DNA of 64,000 nucleotides from Oceanobacter antarcticus (GTDB lineage: Bacteria > Pseudomonadota > Gammaproteobacteria > Pseudomonadales > Oceanobacteraceae): NCBI RefSeq assembly GCF_044962685.1, contig NZ_JBBKTX010000011.1, positions 1 through 64,000 on the forward strand, in the 5' to 3' direction. Each line of letters starts with the position of its first letter. Positions within the stretch are counted from its first letter, which is position 1. Below the pieces are notes generated by a model that worked only from the letters and a program-made list of their open reading frames with translations, was not told the origin of the DNA and ran no database searches. Positions 54,630 to 63,497 of this stretch are shown here, in pieces. The position numbers and the translations under genes were made by a program.

Positions 54630-54667
54630 CCGGTTCGGTTTTAAACGGTACGGAGCGGCGAGTTTCC

Positions 54668-54823
54668 ATGCTGGCCAGCTATACCGGCAGCCTGTGGGTC
54701 AATCCGGATGTCAGCCGGGTGCTGATTGAGTCCGAACAACACGCCAGTAGCCTGTTCGCTCGCAAACGGGCAAACCATACAGGCTCATGCTCAGATGATT
54801 TCACGGGATGGGAAGGCTGGTAG
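54668..54823 (+). CDS. Possible small ORF or gene remnant (51 residues)
   Basis: An ATG-to-TAG frame beginning MLASYTGSLWVNPDVSR and ending DDFTGWEGW. Base usage at third positions looks coding-like (G/C-ending codons), but no family is recognised and no clear ribosome-binding site precedes it. It may be a remnant of a larger gene between the NYN and PAS genes. Confidence 0.25.
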   Translation: MLASYTGSLWVNPDVSRVLIESEQHASSLFARKRANHTGSCSDDFTGWEGW

Positions 54824-54840
54824 CGCATTCATCAGGCCGA

Positions 54841-55641
54841 TCAGGCCGATTTCACCTGTGCTCTCCAGTCTACCCGCGCAAAAATAACGCCTTCCACCGC
54901 CAGCACATTGCCGTTGCTACTGTAAACGCCGCAGCCTTTCTCTGTGACATGGTGCATCTGGCCATTGGTATGAAACAGCCGATAGTTGAGTTCGAAGCTG
55001 CGATGCTGCGCCAGTGCCTCCTGTACTTGTTGCCATACATAGTCGGCGTCGGCCGGGTGTATCAGTTTGCCGTAACTTTTGTGGGTCATTCTGACCAGGT
55101 CGTCGGCGCTATAGCCGGTCAGTGCCAGGCAGCCTTCGCTGACGTATTCCATCGTCCAGTCGCGGTCGTTGCGGGAGCGATAAATCATGGCCGGTAGCCG
55201 CGACATCAGGGCATTCAGACCACGTTGGGTGGCCTTGTTTTGCTGGTCGGTCTGAACCTGACGGGTGATATCGCAGAGGGTGGCGGAGAGATATTGCTTA
55301 TCCAGCGTTTGCAGGCGCAGCTCACACCAGACCAGGGGATGCTCATGACTGGCCAATCGCAGTTGGAGTGGCTCAGGGGATTGGCCGTCGGTGACGTTGC
55401 CATTGAGTTGCTGAAGCCAGCCGGAGCGATCCTGCGGGTGCAGAAAGTCTGCCAATGGTCGGCCGATACTGGCGTCGAGAGTATGGCCGGTCAGACGATG
55501 CCAGGCCTGGTTGGCATAGGTCAGTCGTCCCTGGCGATCAAGCTGTAAGACCGCATCACTCAGGCTGTCGAGCAGGTGTTGCAGGTCAGCCGCTGCTAGC
55601 TGGGTTGAAGGCTGCCGGGGCTTGCGGCGTAACCAACTCAA
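54841..55641 (-). CDS. Twin PAS domain protein without output domain
   Basis: A 266-residue soluble protein with two PAS domains: residues about 20-130 (VLQLDRQGRLTYANQAWHRL, ending in a PAC block SATLCDITRQV) and about 145-255 (MEYVSEGCLALTGYSADDL). There is no kinase, GGDEF or HTH domain. Its start overlaps the stop of the response regulator (ATGA), so it is part of the kinase-regulator operon. It may act as a sensor subunit that signals to the soluble kinase (inference). Confidence 0.8.
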   Translation of the reverse strand: MSWLRRKPRQPSTQLAAADLQHLLDSLSDAVLQLDRQGRLTYANQAWHRLTGHTLDASIGRPLADFLHPQDRSGWLQQLNGNVTDGQSPEPLQLRLASHEHPLVWCELRLQTLDKQYLSATLCDITRQVQTDQQNKATQRGLNALMSRLPAMIYRSRNDRDWTMEYVSEGCLALTGYSADDLVRMTHKSYGKLIHPADADYVWQQVQEALAQHRSFELNYRLFHTNGQMHHVTEKGCGVYSSNGNVLAVEGVIFARVDWRAQVKSA

Positions 55642-56390
55642 AGACTCAGGCTCACGGCATCGGGGTGCTGGTGTACCCAGGCGGCCAGTTCCAGCCGTGA
55701 ATGCAAATTCAGTTTGCGCAGCAGGCTTTTGACGTAGACCTTGACCGTACCATCACTGATGCCCAGTTCGCGGGCAATCAGTTTGTTGTTCAAGCCTTGG
55801 GCAATCAGAGTCAGGGTCTGGCGTTCGCGAGCGGTCAGGTCGATGCCGCCGGGCAAGCTGGGCTCCGATTCGGCTAGCGGGTGGCTGGCGCTATGATCAC
55901 TCAGGCCGGGTTGCCGGAACGCCTGGGCCAACAGGGTCACGCTGTGATTGTTGAGGGCCACCTCACCAGACAATACACCATCCAGCTGGGCCAGCATGTC
56001 GTCGGGCGCGGTGTCTTTCATCAGGTAGCCATTAGCGCCGCTGCTGAGAGCTTCAAACAGGTCGCTGTCGTGCTCGGAAGCGGTAATCACCACCACTTTG
56101 ATGTCCAGTTCCTGCTGACGAATCTGGCGCAGCAGATCAAGGCCGCTGATTTCCGGCATATTCAGGTCGAGTAACACCAGATGCGGCTGATGCTGCTCCA
56201 GTGTCGCTAACAAATCACCACCATGTTCGAGGTCGGCGGCGACGCTGAAGTGTTCGCTATCGTTCAGCAGCTGCACCACTCCCCGGCGAAACAGCGGGTG
56301 ATCATCGACCACCACGACGCGGGCCGGTGTTGCTGGTATGGATGGATGGCCGTGTGTGCTGTTGGGCGTTATGTTGGATGACAAGGTCAT
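55638..56390 (-). CDS. NarL/LuxR family response regulator
   Basis: A 250-residue response regulator. The receiver domain has VVVDDHPLFRRGVVQLL, the phosphorylated Asp in LVLLDLNMPEISGLDLL, and the conserved Lys in NGYLMKDTAPDDM. The C-terminal LuxR-type HTH is TARERQTLTLIAQGLNNKLIARELG. Its start overlaps the kinase stop (ATGA) and its stop overlaps the PAS gene start, giving a kinase-regulator-PAS operon. NarL-type proteins bind short repeated heptamers. Confidence 0.92.
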   Translation of the reverse strand: MTLSSNITPNSTHGHPSIPATPARVVVVDDHPLFRRGVVQLLNDSEHFSVAADLEHGGDLLATLEQHQPHLVLLDLNMPEISGLDLLRQIRQQELDIKVVVITASEHDSDLFEALSSGANGYLMKDTAPDDMLAQLDGVLSGEVALNNHSVTLLAQAFRQPGLSDHSASHPLAESEPSLPGGIDLTARERQTLTLIAQGLNNKLIARELGISDGTVKVYVKSLLRKLNLHSRLELAAWVHQHPDAVSLSL

Positions 56391-57631
56391 GGTTTTCCCC
56401 CCGGATGAGTGGCTGCCGGGCTGTCGTGCCGGACGGTTGCGGGTGAAGAGACTAACGGCAACTGCAGTCGGACGCGGGTGCCGCTGGGCTGGCGTGGGCC
56501 AATGGTCAGTCTGGCGCCAATACGTTGTGCCCGTTCTTGCATGATTTGCAGCCCGAAGCTGCCGCTGTTGGCGGTTGCCTGTATACCTCGGCCGTTATCT
56601 TCAATGTCGCAGACCAGCTGATCGTCGGCCTCGCGGCAGAGACGAATACGGGCGTGGCTGGCATGGGCATGACGCACCAGATTACACACCGATTCCCGCA
56701 CAATGTAGAGCAACTGGGTAGCCTGATGATCGTCGATTGGCAGGTTTTCGCAGCGATTGTCCAGCTCAAACACCAGTGCCGAGCGTTCTTCAAATTCCTC
56801 AACCAGCTGATTGAGTCCGCTGCCCAGTTCACTGGCCAGAGTCGACAGGCGTGAGGTGGCAATCAGTTCGCGGGTTTGACGGTAGGCAAACAGGCACTGT
56901 TCGGAGAGATCAAGGACATCTGGTAACAGCGGCGCCAATTCTGCGTTGTTATCACAGCGCTTGGCCAGCCGGGCACTGCTCATACGCAGATACCCGAGTA
57001 CCTGGGCCACCGAATCGTGTAACTCGGCGGCGTGCCATTGGCGCTCTTCCTGCAATGCTTGTTGCAGTCGTTGCTGCTGTTGATACCAGCCGTTGAGGCC
57101 ACGTCGCAGTACGGCAGTGAATAGTGTCAGGCACTGTTCGAGCTGTTCTTGATCGTGGGCCTTGAGTGGTTGTCCGTTTACCAGTAACCAGCCACAACCC
57201 TGACTCAGTGCCAGTGGTTGCATCCAGCTGCCAGCGGGCAGTGGTTGATGGGCCGGATCGTTACCCGTACCCGTACCCGTTTCCGTGAGGCTGGATAGAG
57301 CGATACAGCGATAGCCTGCGCCTTTGATGTCGGGCAGCCATAAGGTTTTCAGGACGCCGTCATGCGCGCTGGCACGGGTCGATTTGAACTGTTGTTGTAG
57401 CCAGGACTGTACTGGAGCCAACAGCGGTACCAGATCGGTTGCCGGGTGTTGGCAGCTGGCGATATCACAGGCCAGATCCGGCAATAATCGCTGCATGACG
57501 ACCTGAGCATTATCTGCGACCGCCCGGGATCGGCTGTATCGGTTTGGTGGCGTCGATATTAGCCATTCCAGCAGGCGCTGCAGTCGGCCAGCGACTGGCC
57601 GGGTTATGCCATTCGATTGCATTACTGTCAT
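56387..57631 (-). CDS. Soluble NarX/NarQ-type sensor histidine kinase
   Basis: A 414-residue kinase of the HisKA_3 class. The phosphorylated His is in EERQWHAAELHDSVAQVLGYLR (about residue 205), and the ATPase domain shows IVRESVCNLVRHAHAS and DIEDNGRGIQAT. The N-terminal 190 residues look like a GAF-type sensor region; no membrane segments are seen, so it is cytosolic. It is transcribed away from the N-demethylase cluster across a 357-base region, which makes that cluster a likely target (inference). Confidence 0.88.
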   Translation of the reverse strand: MTVMQSNGITRPVAGRLQRLLEWLISTPPNRYSRSRAVADNAQVVMQRLLPDLACDIASCQHPATDLVPLLAPVQSWLQQQFKSTRASAHDGVLKTLWLPDIKGAGYRCIALSSLTETGTGTGNDPAHQPLPAGSWMQPLALSQGCGWLLVNGQPLKAHDQEQLEQCLTLFTAVLRRGLNGWYQQQQRLQQALQEERQWHAAELHDSVAQVLGYLRMSSARLAKRCDNNAELAPLLPDVLDLSEQCLFAYRQTRELIATSRLSTLASELGSGLNQLVEEFEERSALVFELDNRCENLPIDDHQATQLLYIVRESVCNLVRHAHASHARIRLCREADDQLVCDIEDNGRGIQATANSGSFGLQIMQERAQRIGARLTIGPRQPSGTRVRLQLPLVSSPATVRHDSPAATHPGGKP

Positions 57632-57988
57632 CGAATTTCCCTCCGTTTATGGCCCTGGAAGCGAGGGTGGTCGCCGACCAGTTAAGACCTTTGGGCATGA
57701 CAGGTAGCAGATGCTGTGCCAGTTCCTCTTTTTTGTTGTTTTTTTGGCCAATTCCCTTGCCTTTGAGAGGAATATTCTCAAGTGAGTATCCCTTCCTGAG
57801 TATTGAGGAGAACAATCCCTTGAGTAAATATTTTTAACCGAAGGGAAACAGCCACAAGTCATCTGTTTCCACCATTTGTTAACCAGGCTTTGCGTTTGTC
57901 GGTCGGCGAATATGCACCAGAGTGACTCCCGTCTCGGAGAATTGCACTGGGGTGACGCACAGAACAGCGCGAGCCAGCAGGAGTTGTT
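57632..57988. promoter_or_regulatory. Divergent promoter region between kinase operon and N-demethylase cluster
   Basis: No gene. Three direct copies of TGAGTA lie at 57783, 57797 and 57821 in an A/T-rich stretch. Spacings are 14 and 24 bases. On the opposite strand they read TACTCA, reminiscent of the short heptamers bound by NarL-type regulators. The region must hold promoters for both flanking operons. Confidence 0.4.
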
Positions 57989-60346
57989 ATGGCGTTTGCT
58001 TTGCAACCACAGTCTGAATCCCGGATTCCAGTCCATTGTCGGCGTTACCGGCTATGTGGCCAGGAGGTTTTGCGGTTGCTGTTACGGCCAGGTGATCACT
58101 TGACGCTGACGGGCAGTGACGCCCTGCAGGGCGTCGAGATTATCCGCTGCGATGCCGTGCTAGCCCCTGCGCTGGAGCTTGAGAATAATGCCCTGTCGCT
58201 GATCCCCGGTGTGGCCAGCGGCACGCTGAATTTGCTGGAACAGAGTGACCGTCGTTCGCGTTTGTCATGCCAGCAGTTACAGCACTGGCAGGTTGCCGGA
58301 CATCTGACGGAGGCATTGGCGATTCCGGCTGCGGCGATCATGGCGGAGTGCACGCTGATTGCCCGACAAGAGCAGACGCTGGTGATTGTGGCTCCCGCCG
58401 AGGCGATGGCCGTGGATAGCCAGATAGCGCCGGGGGAGGTGGACATTGGCCACCGCAGTGCGCGTTTCGCCGATAACCTGCCCGAACCGCTGGCACCGCC
58501 TGTACTGGATTTGCATATCCCCCATAGCAGCGCCCGCGCCTATACCGTCAAGGCCGGACAATGGATTCAGGTGATGGATGTCGAGGGCAAGCAGTGCTCC
58601 GACTTTATCGCCTTTGACCTGAACGCCGTAGAAGCGTCCAGACGTGGTGATATATCCCCCCAAGAGATAGCCACTCTGGACGCAGCGGCGACCCGCACCA
58701 TGATGGGCCATAGCCTGCCAACGCCGGGTCTGCATTCGCGTTTTTATGATCAGAATATGGCAGCGATGCTGGAAGTGGTGCAAGACACCGTCGGCCGTCA
58801 CGACAGTTTTCTGATGGCCTGTACGCCCCGTTTTTATGAAGACGCTGGCTACTTTGGTCATATCAGCTGTACCGCTAATTTCAACAACCAGCTGTGCGAC
58901 TGGAATATTCCACCTCGCGCTGGCTGGCCAGCGATCAATTTCTTTTTTAACACCGCCATCAGCGACTGTGGGGCAGTGACCGGAGACGAACCCTGGTCGC
59001 GTCCGGGTGATTACGTCTTGATGCGTGCCCAGCGCGATCTGTTGTGTCTCAGTTCCGCCTGTCCTGACGATATTGATTCAGCCAACGGCTGGTGCCCGAC
59101 CGCGATACACGTCCGGGTTTACGATGCCGAGCAGTCTTTTCCACGATCCGTCGCCTGGCGGGATATTCCCGAGGAGCTTCCACGCATGACCCAGCAAACC
59201 GGTTTCCATAGCCGTACCTCCGCCCTGACCAGTCACTTCAGTGAGTACAAGGGTTTCTGGCTGGCAGATGAATTTTCAGGCTGGGGTGCCACGGCCGAAT
59301 ACCTTGCCTGTCGCGAGCGGGTAGCGATGATCGACCTGACGCCATTACGCAAGTTTGAAGTGGTTGGCCCGGATGCCGAACGACTGTTACAGCTGGCGCT
59401 GACCCGTAATGTCCGTCGCCTGGCCGTCGGCGAAATCACCTATACCGCGCTGTGTCATGTTACCGGTGGCATGATCGACGATGGCACCCTGTTTCGCATG
59501 GGGCCGCAGTCTTTCCGCCTGATTACCGGTGATTCCTTTGTCTGCACCTGGCTGAAACAGCTGGCCAGTGAGCATCAGTTTGAAGTGCGGGTACAGGAAT
59601 CCACTCGCCAAATACACAACGTCGCCGTACAAGGGCCTAACAGCCGTGAGCTGCTTGGCCAGCTGATCTGGACACCCGAGCACCAGCCGGACGTGGCAGA
59701 ACTGGCCTGGTTCCACTTCACCATCGGTCGTTTGGGTGGCCCCAGCGGACAACCGGTGATGGTATCGCGTACCGGTTATACCGGCGAGCTGGGCTTTGAA
59801 GTCTGGACTCACCCGGACGATGCCCCGGCCATCTGGGATGCCATCTGGGATGCTGGACAAGCGTTTGATATTGCCCCGATGGGATTGCTGGCACTGGATA
59901 TGTTGCGCATTGAAGCCGGGCTTATCTTTGCCGGTTACGAGTTCTGTCCGCAAACCAGCCCCTACGAAGCCGGGATCGGTTTTACCGTACCGATGAAAAC
60001 CAAGGACGACGACTTTATTGGTCGCGCCGCACTGGCCCGCCAAGCCCCGGAAAGCCGCCAGAAACTGGTCGGACTTATCATCAACAGCACTCAAACCGTC
60101 AGCCATGGCGATGAGGTGTTTTTTCCGCTGGCCGGAGGAGGTCGCTTCCCGGTTGGCGTCGTCACCAGCGCGACCTTCTCGCCCTTGCTGAAACAACAGA
60201 TTGCGCTGTGCCGGGTGGCCCCAGACGCCGCAAGCCCAGGCACGGCACTGGAAGTTGGCCAGCTCGACGGGGTGCAAAAGCGCCTTCCGGCGACCGTCAC
60301 GACCACACCGTTTTATGACCCGGAACGCACCCGAGTGCGCTCCTGA
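57989..60346 (+). CDS. DUF1989-GcvT fusion protein (aminomethyltransferase-like, N-demethylase cluster)
   Basis: A 785-residue fusion. After a poorly conserved N-terminus, residues about 165-370 form a DUF1989 (urea-carboxylase-associated) domain with IQVMDVEGKQCSDFIAFDL and GHISCTANFNNQLCDWNI. Residues about 395-770 form a GcvT-type folate-binding domain: FHSRTSALTSHFSEYKGFWL, VQGPNSRELLGQL, SRTGYTGELGFEVW and GLLALDMLRIEAGLIFAGYEF. In N-demethylation clusters the GcvT-like protein passes released formaldehyde to tetrahydrofolate. AGGAG lies five bases upstream of the ATG. It is the first gene of the cluster. Equivalent in role to the DmmD subunit, though naming varies. Confidence 0.8.
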   Translation: MAFALQPQSESRIPVHCRRYRLCGQEVLRLLLRPGDHLTLTGSDALQGVEIIRCDAVLAPALELENNALSLIPGVASGTLNLLEQSDRRSRLSCQQLQHWQVAGHLTEALAIPAAAIMAECTLIARQEQTLVIVAPAEAMAVDSQIAPGEVDIGHRSARFADNLPEPLAPPVLDLHIPHSSARAYTVKAGQWIQVMDVEGKQCSDFIAFDLNAVEASRRGDISPQEIATLDAAATRTMMGHSLPTPGLHSRFYDQNMAAMLEVVQDTVGRHDSFLMACTPRFYEDAGYFGHISCTANFNNQLCDWNIPPRAGWPAINFFFNTAISDCGAVTGDEPWSRPGDYVLMRAQRDLLCLSSACPDDIDSANGWCPTAIHVRVYDAEQSFPRSVAWRDIPEELPRMTQQTGFHSRTSALTSHFSEYKGFWLADEFSGWGATAEYLACRERVAMIDLTPLRKFEVVGPDAERLLQLALTRNVRRLAVGEITYTALCHVTGGMIDDGTLFRMGPQSFRLITGDSFVCTWLKQLASEHQFEVRVQESTRQIHNVAVQGPNSRELLGQLIWTPEHQPDVAELAWFHFTIGRLGGPSGQPVMVSRTGYTGELGFEVWTHPDDAPAIWDAIWDAGQAFDIAPMGLLALDMLRIEAGLIFAGYEFCPQTSPYEAGIGFTVPMKTKDDDFIGRAALARQAPESRQKLVGLIINSTQTVSHGDEVFFPLAGGGRFPVGVVTSATFSPLLKQQIALCRVAPDAASPGTALEVGQLDGVQKRLPATVTTTPFYDPERTRVRS

Positions 60347-60395
60347 GCTGCCCATACTTGCAGCACAGAACAACCAATAACCTGAGGATATACCC

Positions 60396-60749
60396 ATGCC
60401 AATGACCCATTTTTCGCAAGCCATCAAAGAACCACAACCCAGCATGAATCGTCCAGGCAGCAATGCTTGGCTGGGTGACGTCACGGTTTCCAAAGATGAA
60501 GATAAAACCATCGTCGGCGGCTTCTTCCGCATGGAAAAATCCGATGCCCCACTGGTGTACGAATACACCTATCACGAAATGAAAATCATCGTCGAAGGCG
60601 AAATGGTTATCACCGATGAAACTGGCTACAGCGTTGAAGCGAAGGTTGGCGACGTGTTCTATTTCGAGAAAGGCAGTGTCATCACCTTTAATTCGCCCAG
60701 TTACGGCATTGGTTTCTTCTGTGGCCAGCGCCGCGAAGGTGAAGGCTGA
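60396..60749 (+). CDS. Cupin domain protein (EutQ-like)
   Basis: A 117-residue single-domain cupin: VYEYTYHEMKIIVEGEMVITDE is cupin motif 1 and VGDVFYFEKGSVITFNSPSYG motif 2. It resembles EutQ-type and ethanolamine/amine-cluster cupins. It has a good GAGG site before the ATG and lies between the DUF1989-GcvT and DmmA-like genes, so it serves the same pathway, perhaps as a small-molecule-binding or metal-binding accessory. Confidence 0.8.
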   Translation: MPMTHFSQAIKEPQPSMNRPGSNAWLGDVTVSKDEDKTIVGGFFRMEKSDAPLVYEYTYHEMKIIVEGEMVITDETGYSVEAKVGDVFYFEKGSVITFNSPSYGIGFFCGQRREGEG

Positions 60750-60839
60750 TCAAGGACTGACACGATCGCCTTCGCCAGTGACCCCGCAACCGGTTAACGC
60801 CGGTTGACGGGAGCATGTGAACGAACCCTGGAGCCAGCG

Positions 60840-61388
60840 ATGACCCTGACTGAATCGATTGAAATTGACGAGCGCATCAAAAGTCGCCCGGAATATCGGC
60901 CGCTGACCTTGCTCAGTGGCAAGCAGTGGCAGATTTTTATTGCCCAGAACGAAGACCAGACCGGCCTGAAACAGATGCACGAAGAGTGTGTGGCCATTGC
61001 CCGACCGGGGCATATCGTACTCTGGGTAATGGTGGGCGACGATCTGGCCGACAGCCTCAAGTTGCTGGCTGACGCCCCGGTTGCCGCAGCGGTGTACGTT
61101 GCGGGTGACGAACCCTTTCTTTGGGATATTCGCAACGCCCTGCTGGGGATGGATTTTGCACCCGACCAGATTCAGTTAATGGCACCTGCCAGTCATCGGC
61201 GGCGGCTGTTTTGCACTCATTGTTACACGCTGACCGAGGACGTGACCCATTCACCGCACCGGTGCTCCGGTTGTGGCGAATTGCTACTGGTACGAGATCA
61301 CTTCTCCCGCTTGCACGGAGCCTATGTCGGCGTGTCCATTAATGCCGAAGATCGTAGCCAGACCTTCCAGCCTGAAGAGGTGCAATAA
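60840..61388 (+). CDS. dmmA: Dimethylamine monooxygenase subunit DmmA-family protein
   Basis: A 182-residue protein of the DmmA family found in heme-dependent oxidative N-demethylase clusters. A helical N-terminal part (IEIDERIKSRPEYRPLTLLS) is followed by a nucleotide-fold-like middle and a zinc-ribbon-like C-terminus with CTHC and CSGC pairs about 17 residues apart. The ATG at 60840 has GGAG six bases upstream, better than the frame to 60804. Its stop overlaps the next start by one base. Likely an accessory subunit of the complex. Confidence 0.82.
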   Translation: MTLTESIEIDERIKSRPEYRPLTLLSGKQWQIFIAQNEDQTGLKQMHEECVAIARPGHIVLWVMVGDDLADSLKLLADAPVAAAVYVAGDEPFLWDIRNALLGMDFAPDQIQLMAPASHRRRLFCTHCYTLTEDVTHSPHRCSGCGELLLVRDHFSRLHGAYVGVSINAEDRSQTFQPEEVQ

Positions 61389-62359
61389 TGACCGTCAGTC
61401 ACTCCGTTAACACGCTCAAGGTCAAGGTCGCTGCCGTCTCCGCCGTGGCACCGACCATCAAGGAATTTACCCTTGAATCTGTCGGCGCTGCCTTGCCGCC
61501 ATTTTCACCCGGTTCCCACATCGTCGTGACGATGTCGGGTAGCGATGCCAACGGCAAAGCCAAAAAATGGAAAAATGCCTACTCGTTGTTGAGCGATCCG
61601 CGCAACACCGACGCCTACAAAATTGCCGTGCGGTTGCAAGAGGTGTCCCGTGGTGGCTCCGAGTTTATGCACAGTCAGGTACAAGTCGGCGATGTGCTGG
61701 AGATTACTCCGCCAGCCAACCTGTTTGCGCCGCTCTGGCGGGCCAAAAAACACCTGCTGATTGCCGGTGGCGTGGGGATTACCCCGTTTATGTCCTACCT
61801 GCCGGAGATGCAGCGCCAGGGTGCAGATTTTGAACTGCATTACTGCTTTCGTGGCAAACAGACCGGAGCTTATGCCGAAGAACTGCAACAGACACTGGGT
61901 GACGCCTGTGTGCCTTACGACGCCGATGCAGGGACACGCTGTGATCTCGCGGCCTTGTTGAAGCAGCAACCCCGAGGCACCCATGTCTACGTCTGTGGGC
62001 CAGAACTGCTGATCGAAGGGGTACGGCAAAACGCCGCCCAAATGGGCTATCCCGCCAGCCTGATTCATTTTGAAGAATTTGCCGCCCCGAAACCGGGTGC
62101 GCCGTTCCGCGTTACCCTGAAACACAGTGGCCAGACCATCGACGTGGGTGCCGAAGAAAGCCTGCTCGAAGCGCTCGAAGCCGCCGCAATCGATGTTCCC
62201 AATATGTGTCGCGGCGGGGTGTGTGGGCAATGCCAGACCAAAGTGATCGAAGGCGAGGTTGAGCACCGGGACAACTACCTGGGTGCCGCTGAGCGAGCCG
62301 ATTGCATCATGCCGTGTGTCTCACGGGCGAAAAGCAAAACCCTGATGCTGGAACTCTAA
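61388..62359 (+). CDS. PDR/VanB family 2Fe-2S flavin oxidoreductase (reductase subunit of N-demethylase)
   Basis: A 323-residue phthalate-dioxygenase-reductase-type protein. The flavin-binding FSPGSHIVVTM and KKWKNAYSLLSDP regions, the NAD(P)-binding LLIAGGVGITPFMSYL and HVYVCGPELLIEGV, and the C-terminal plant-type 2Fe-2S cluster (CRGGVCGQC plus a later Cys in IMPC) are all present. It passes electrons from NAD(P)H to the heme subunit. It overlaps dmmA by one base. Matches the reductase (DmmB-type) component of such clusters. Confidence 0.85.
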   Translation: MTVSHSVNTLKVKVAAVSAVAPTIKEFTLESVGAALPPFSPGSHIVVTMSGSDANGKAKKWKNAYSLLSDPRNTDAYKIAVRLQEVSRGGSEFMHSQVQVGDVLEITPPANLFAPLWRAKKHLLIAGGVGITPFMSYLPEMQRQGADFELHYCFRGKQTGAYAEELQQTLGDACVPYDADAGTRCDLAALLKQQPRGTHVYVCGPELLIEGVRQNAAQMGYPASLIHFEEFAAPKPGAPFRVTLKHSGQTIDVGAEESLLEALEAAAIDVPNMCRGGVCGQCQTKVIEGEVEHRDNYLGAAERADCIMPCVSRAKSKTLMLEL

Positions 62360-62477
62360 GTGTATCAGCCAAGTACGAGGGCTGTGATAGAGCCACAGGG
62401 TGCGTATGGCGCACCCTGGCAAACCAGAACAGGCGCGTTTGTCCAGTAGGGTAAATGCTAACCAAGAGGGATATGTA

Positions 62478-63497
62478 ATGCGTATTGCACCGACCAAAAT
62501 CGAAACCTTCCGGGACGACTTCAGCTATGCCAACAGTGAGTTCGCCATCCAGCGTTTTCCGTTCCCCTTCCCGGAGGATCAGTACAGCTACTCGGTGAAT
62601 ATCGAGCCGCATACCCTGCCGGGTAAGCCAGGCAGCATTAACGAACACCTGTTTGATATCGACGAGCATTACCTTTCGGAAATGCACGAACGAGGTCTGG
62701 TGCTGGCCGAAAACCCGCAGCGTTGCCTTGCCATGCCGCATATGGATCTGGCCTGCTGGGATCTGATTGACCGCGCCATGACCACCCTGTCCGAGGATTA
62801 CCCGGACTGGTTCAGCCTCAGTAAAGACGGTGATCAATGGCACTGGCACAACCAGCTGTTAAATATTGAAGATACCTTCACTTTTGGTGACAGCAGCACA
62901 TTACCCCTGCCGCCGCTGGAATATATTGGCCGTCAGGTACAGGGTGATATTGCCTTGCTGGATCAGCGTGATGGCGACCTGTTTATGGACGCCGGTATCA
63001 TCACCTGCCCGGCCGACTGGTCACTGGCGTTTGATGCCGGTATGAGTTTCAGTGAGTGGCACGGCCCGGTGCCCATGGCGCACGAAATGGGCATTTTTGA
63101 ACGGGCGCTGAAATACCTGACGGCAATTCAGGTGAATCGTCCGGTTCGTCGCCTCAACTGGACATTAACCATCAATGCCCGTATGGACACTTCCCCTGAG
63201 ACATACCCCCGTTGGGGTAACGACAGAGCGTCGATAACCCCCGACAATATCGGTGAAAAGGTACATCTTCGGGTCGAACTTCAGGTGATGGATCGTATGC
63301 CACGCTCCAATGCGCTGATGTTCAGTATACGTACCTACCTGGCCAGTTTTGATGATCTTTGCGCCAACCCGGAATGGGCACGACGTCTGCATCGTGTAAT
63401 GAAAGACCTGCCCGCTCCATTGATCGAATACAAGGGTCTCACGCGCTTTCATCCAATGCTGGTGGAGTGGTTGGCGCAGTATGAGTCAACGAATTGA
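62478..63497 (+). CDS. Heme-dependent oxidative N-demethylase catalytic subunit (DUF3445)
   Basis: A 339-residue DUF3445 protein, the heme-binding catalytic subunit of the oxidative N-demethylases that act on dimethylamine and related amines. Visible blocks are DEHYLSEMHERGLVLAENP, AGIITCPADWSLAFDAGMSF and HGPVPMAHEMGIFERALKYL, where His residues may bind heme, and RPVRRLNWTLTINARMDTSPE. The ATG at 62478 has GAGGG nine bases upstream; the frame to 62400 is leader. It ends the cluster, 118 bases after the reductase. Substrate (dimethylamine, or another secondary or tertiary methylamine) cannot be fixed from sequence. Confidence 0.88.
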   Translation: MRIAPTKIETFRDDFSYANSEFAIQRFPFPFPEDQYSYSVNIEPHTLPGKPGSINEHLFDIDEHYLSEMHERGLVLAENPQRCLAMPHMDLACWDLIDRAMTTLSEDYPDWFSLSKDGDQWHWHNQLLNIEDTFTFGDSSTLPLPPLEYIGRQVQGDIALLDQRDGDLFMDAGIITCPADWSLAFDAGMSFSEWHGPVPMAHEMGIFERALKYLTAIQVNRPVRRLNWTLTINARMDTSPETYPRWGNDRASITPDNIGEKVHLRVELQVMDRMPRSNALMFSIRTYLASFDDLCANPEWARRLHRVMKDLPAPLIEYKGLTRFHPMLVEWLAQYESTN

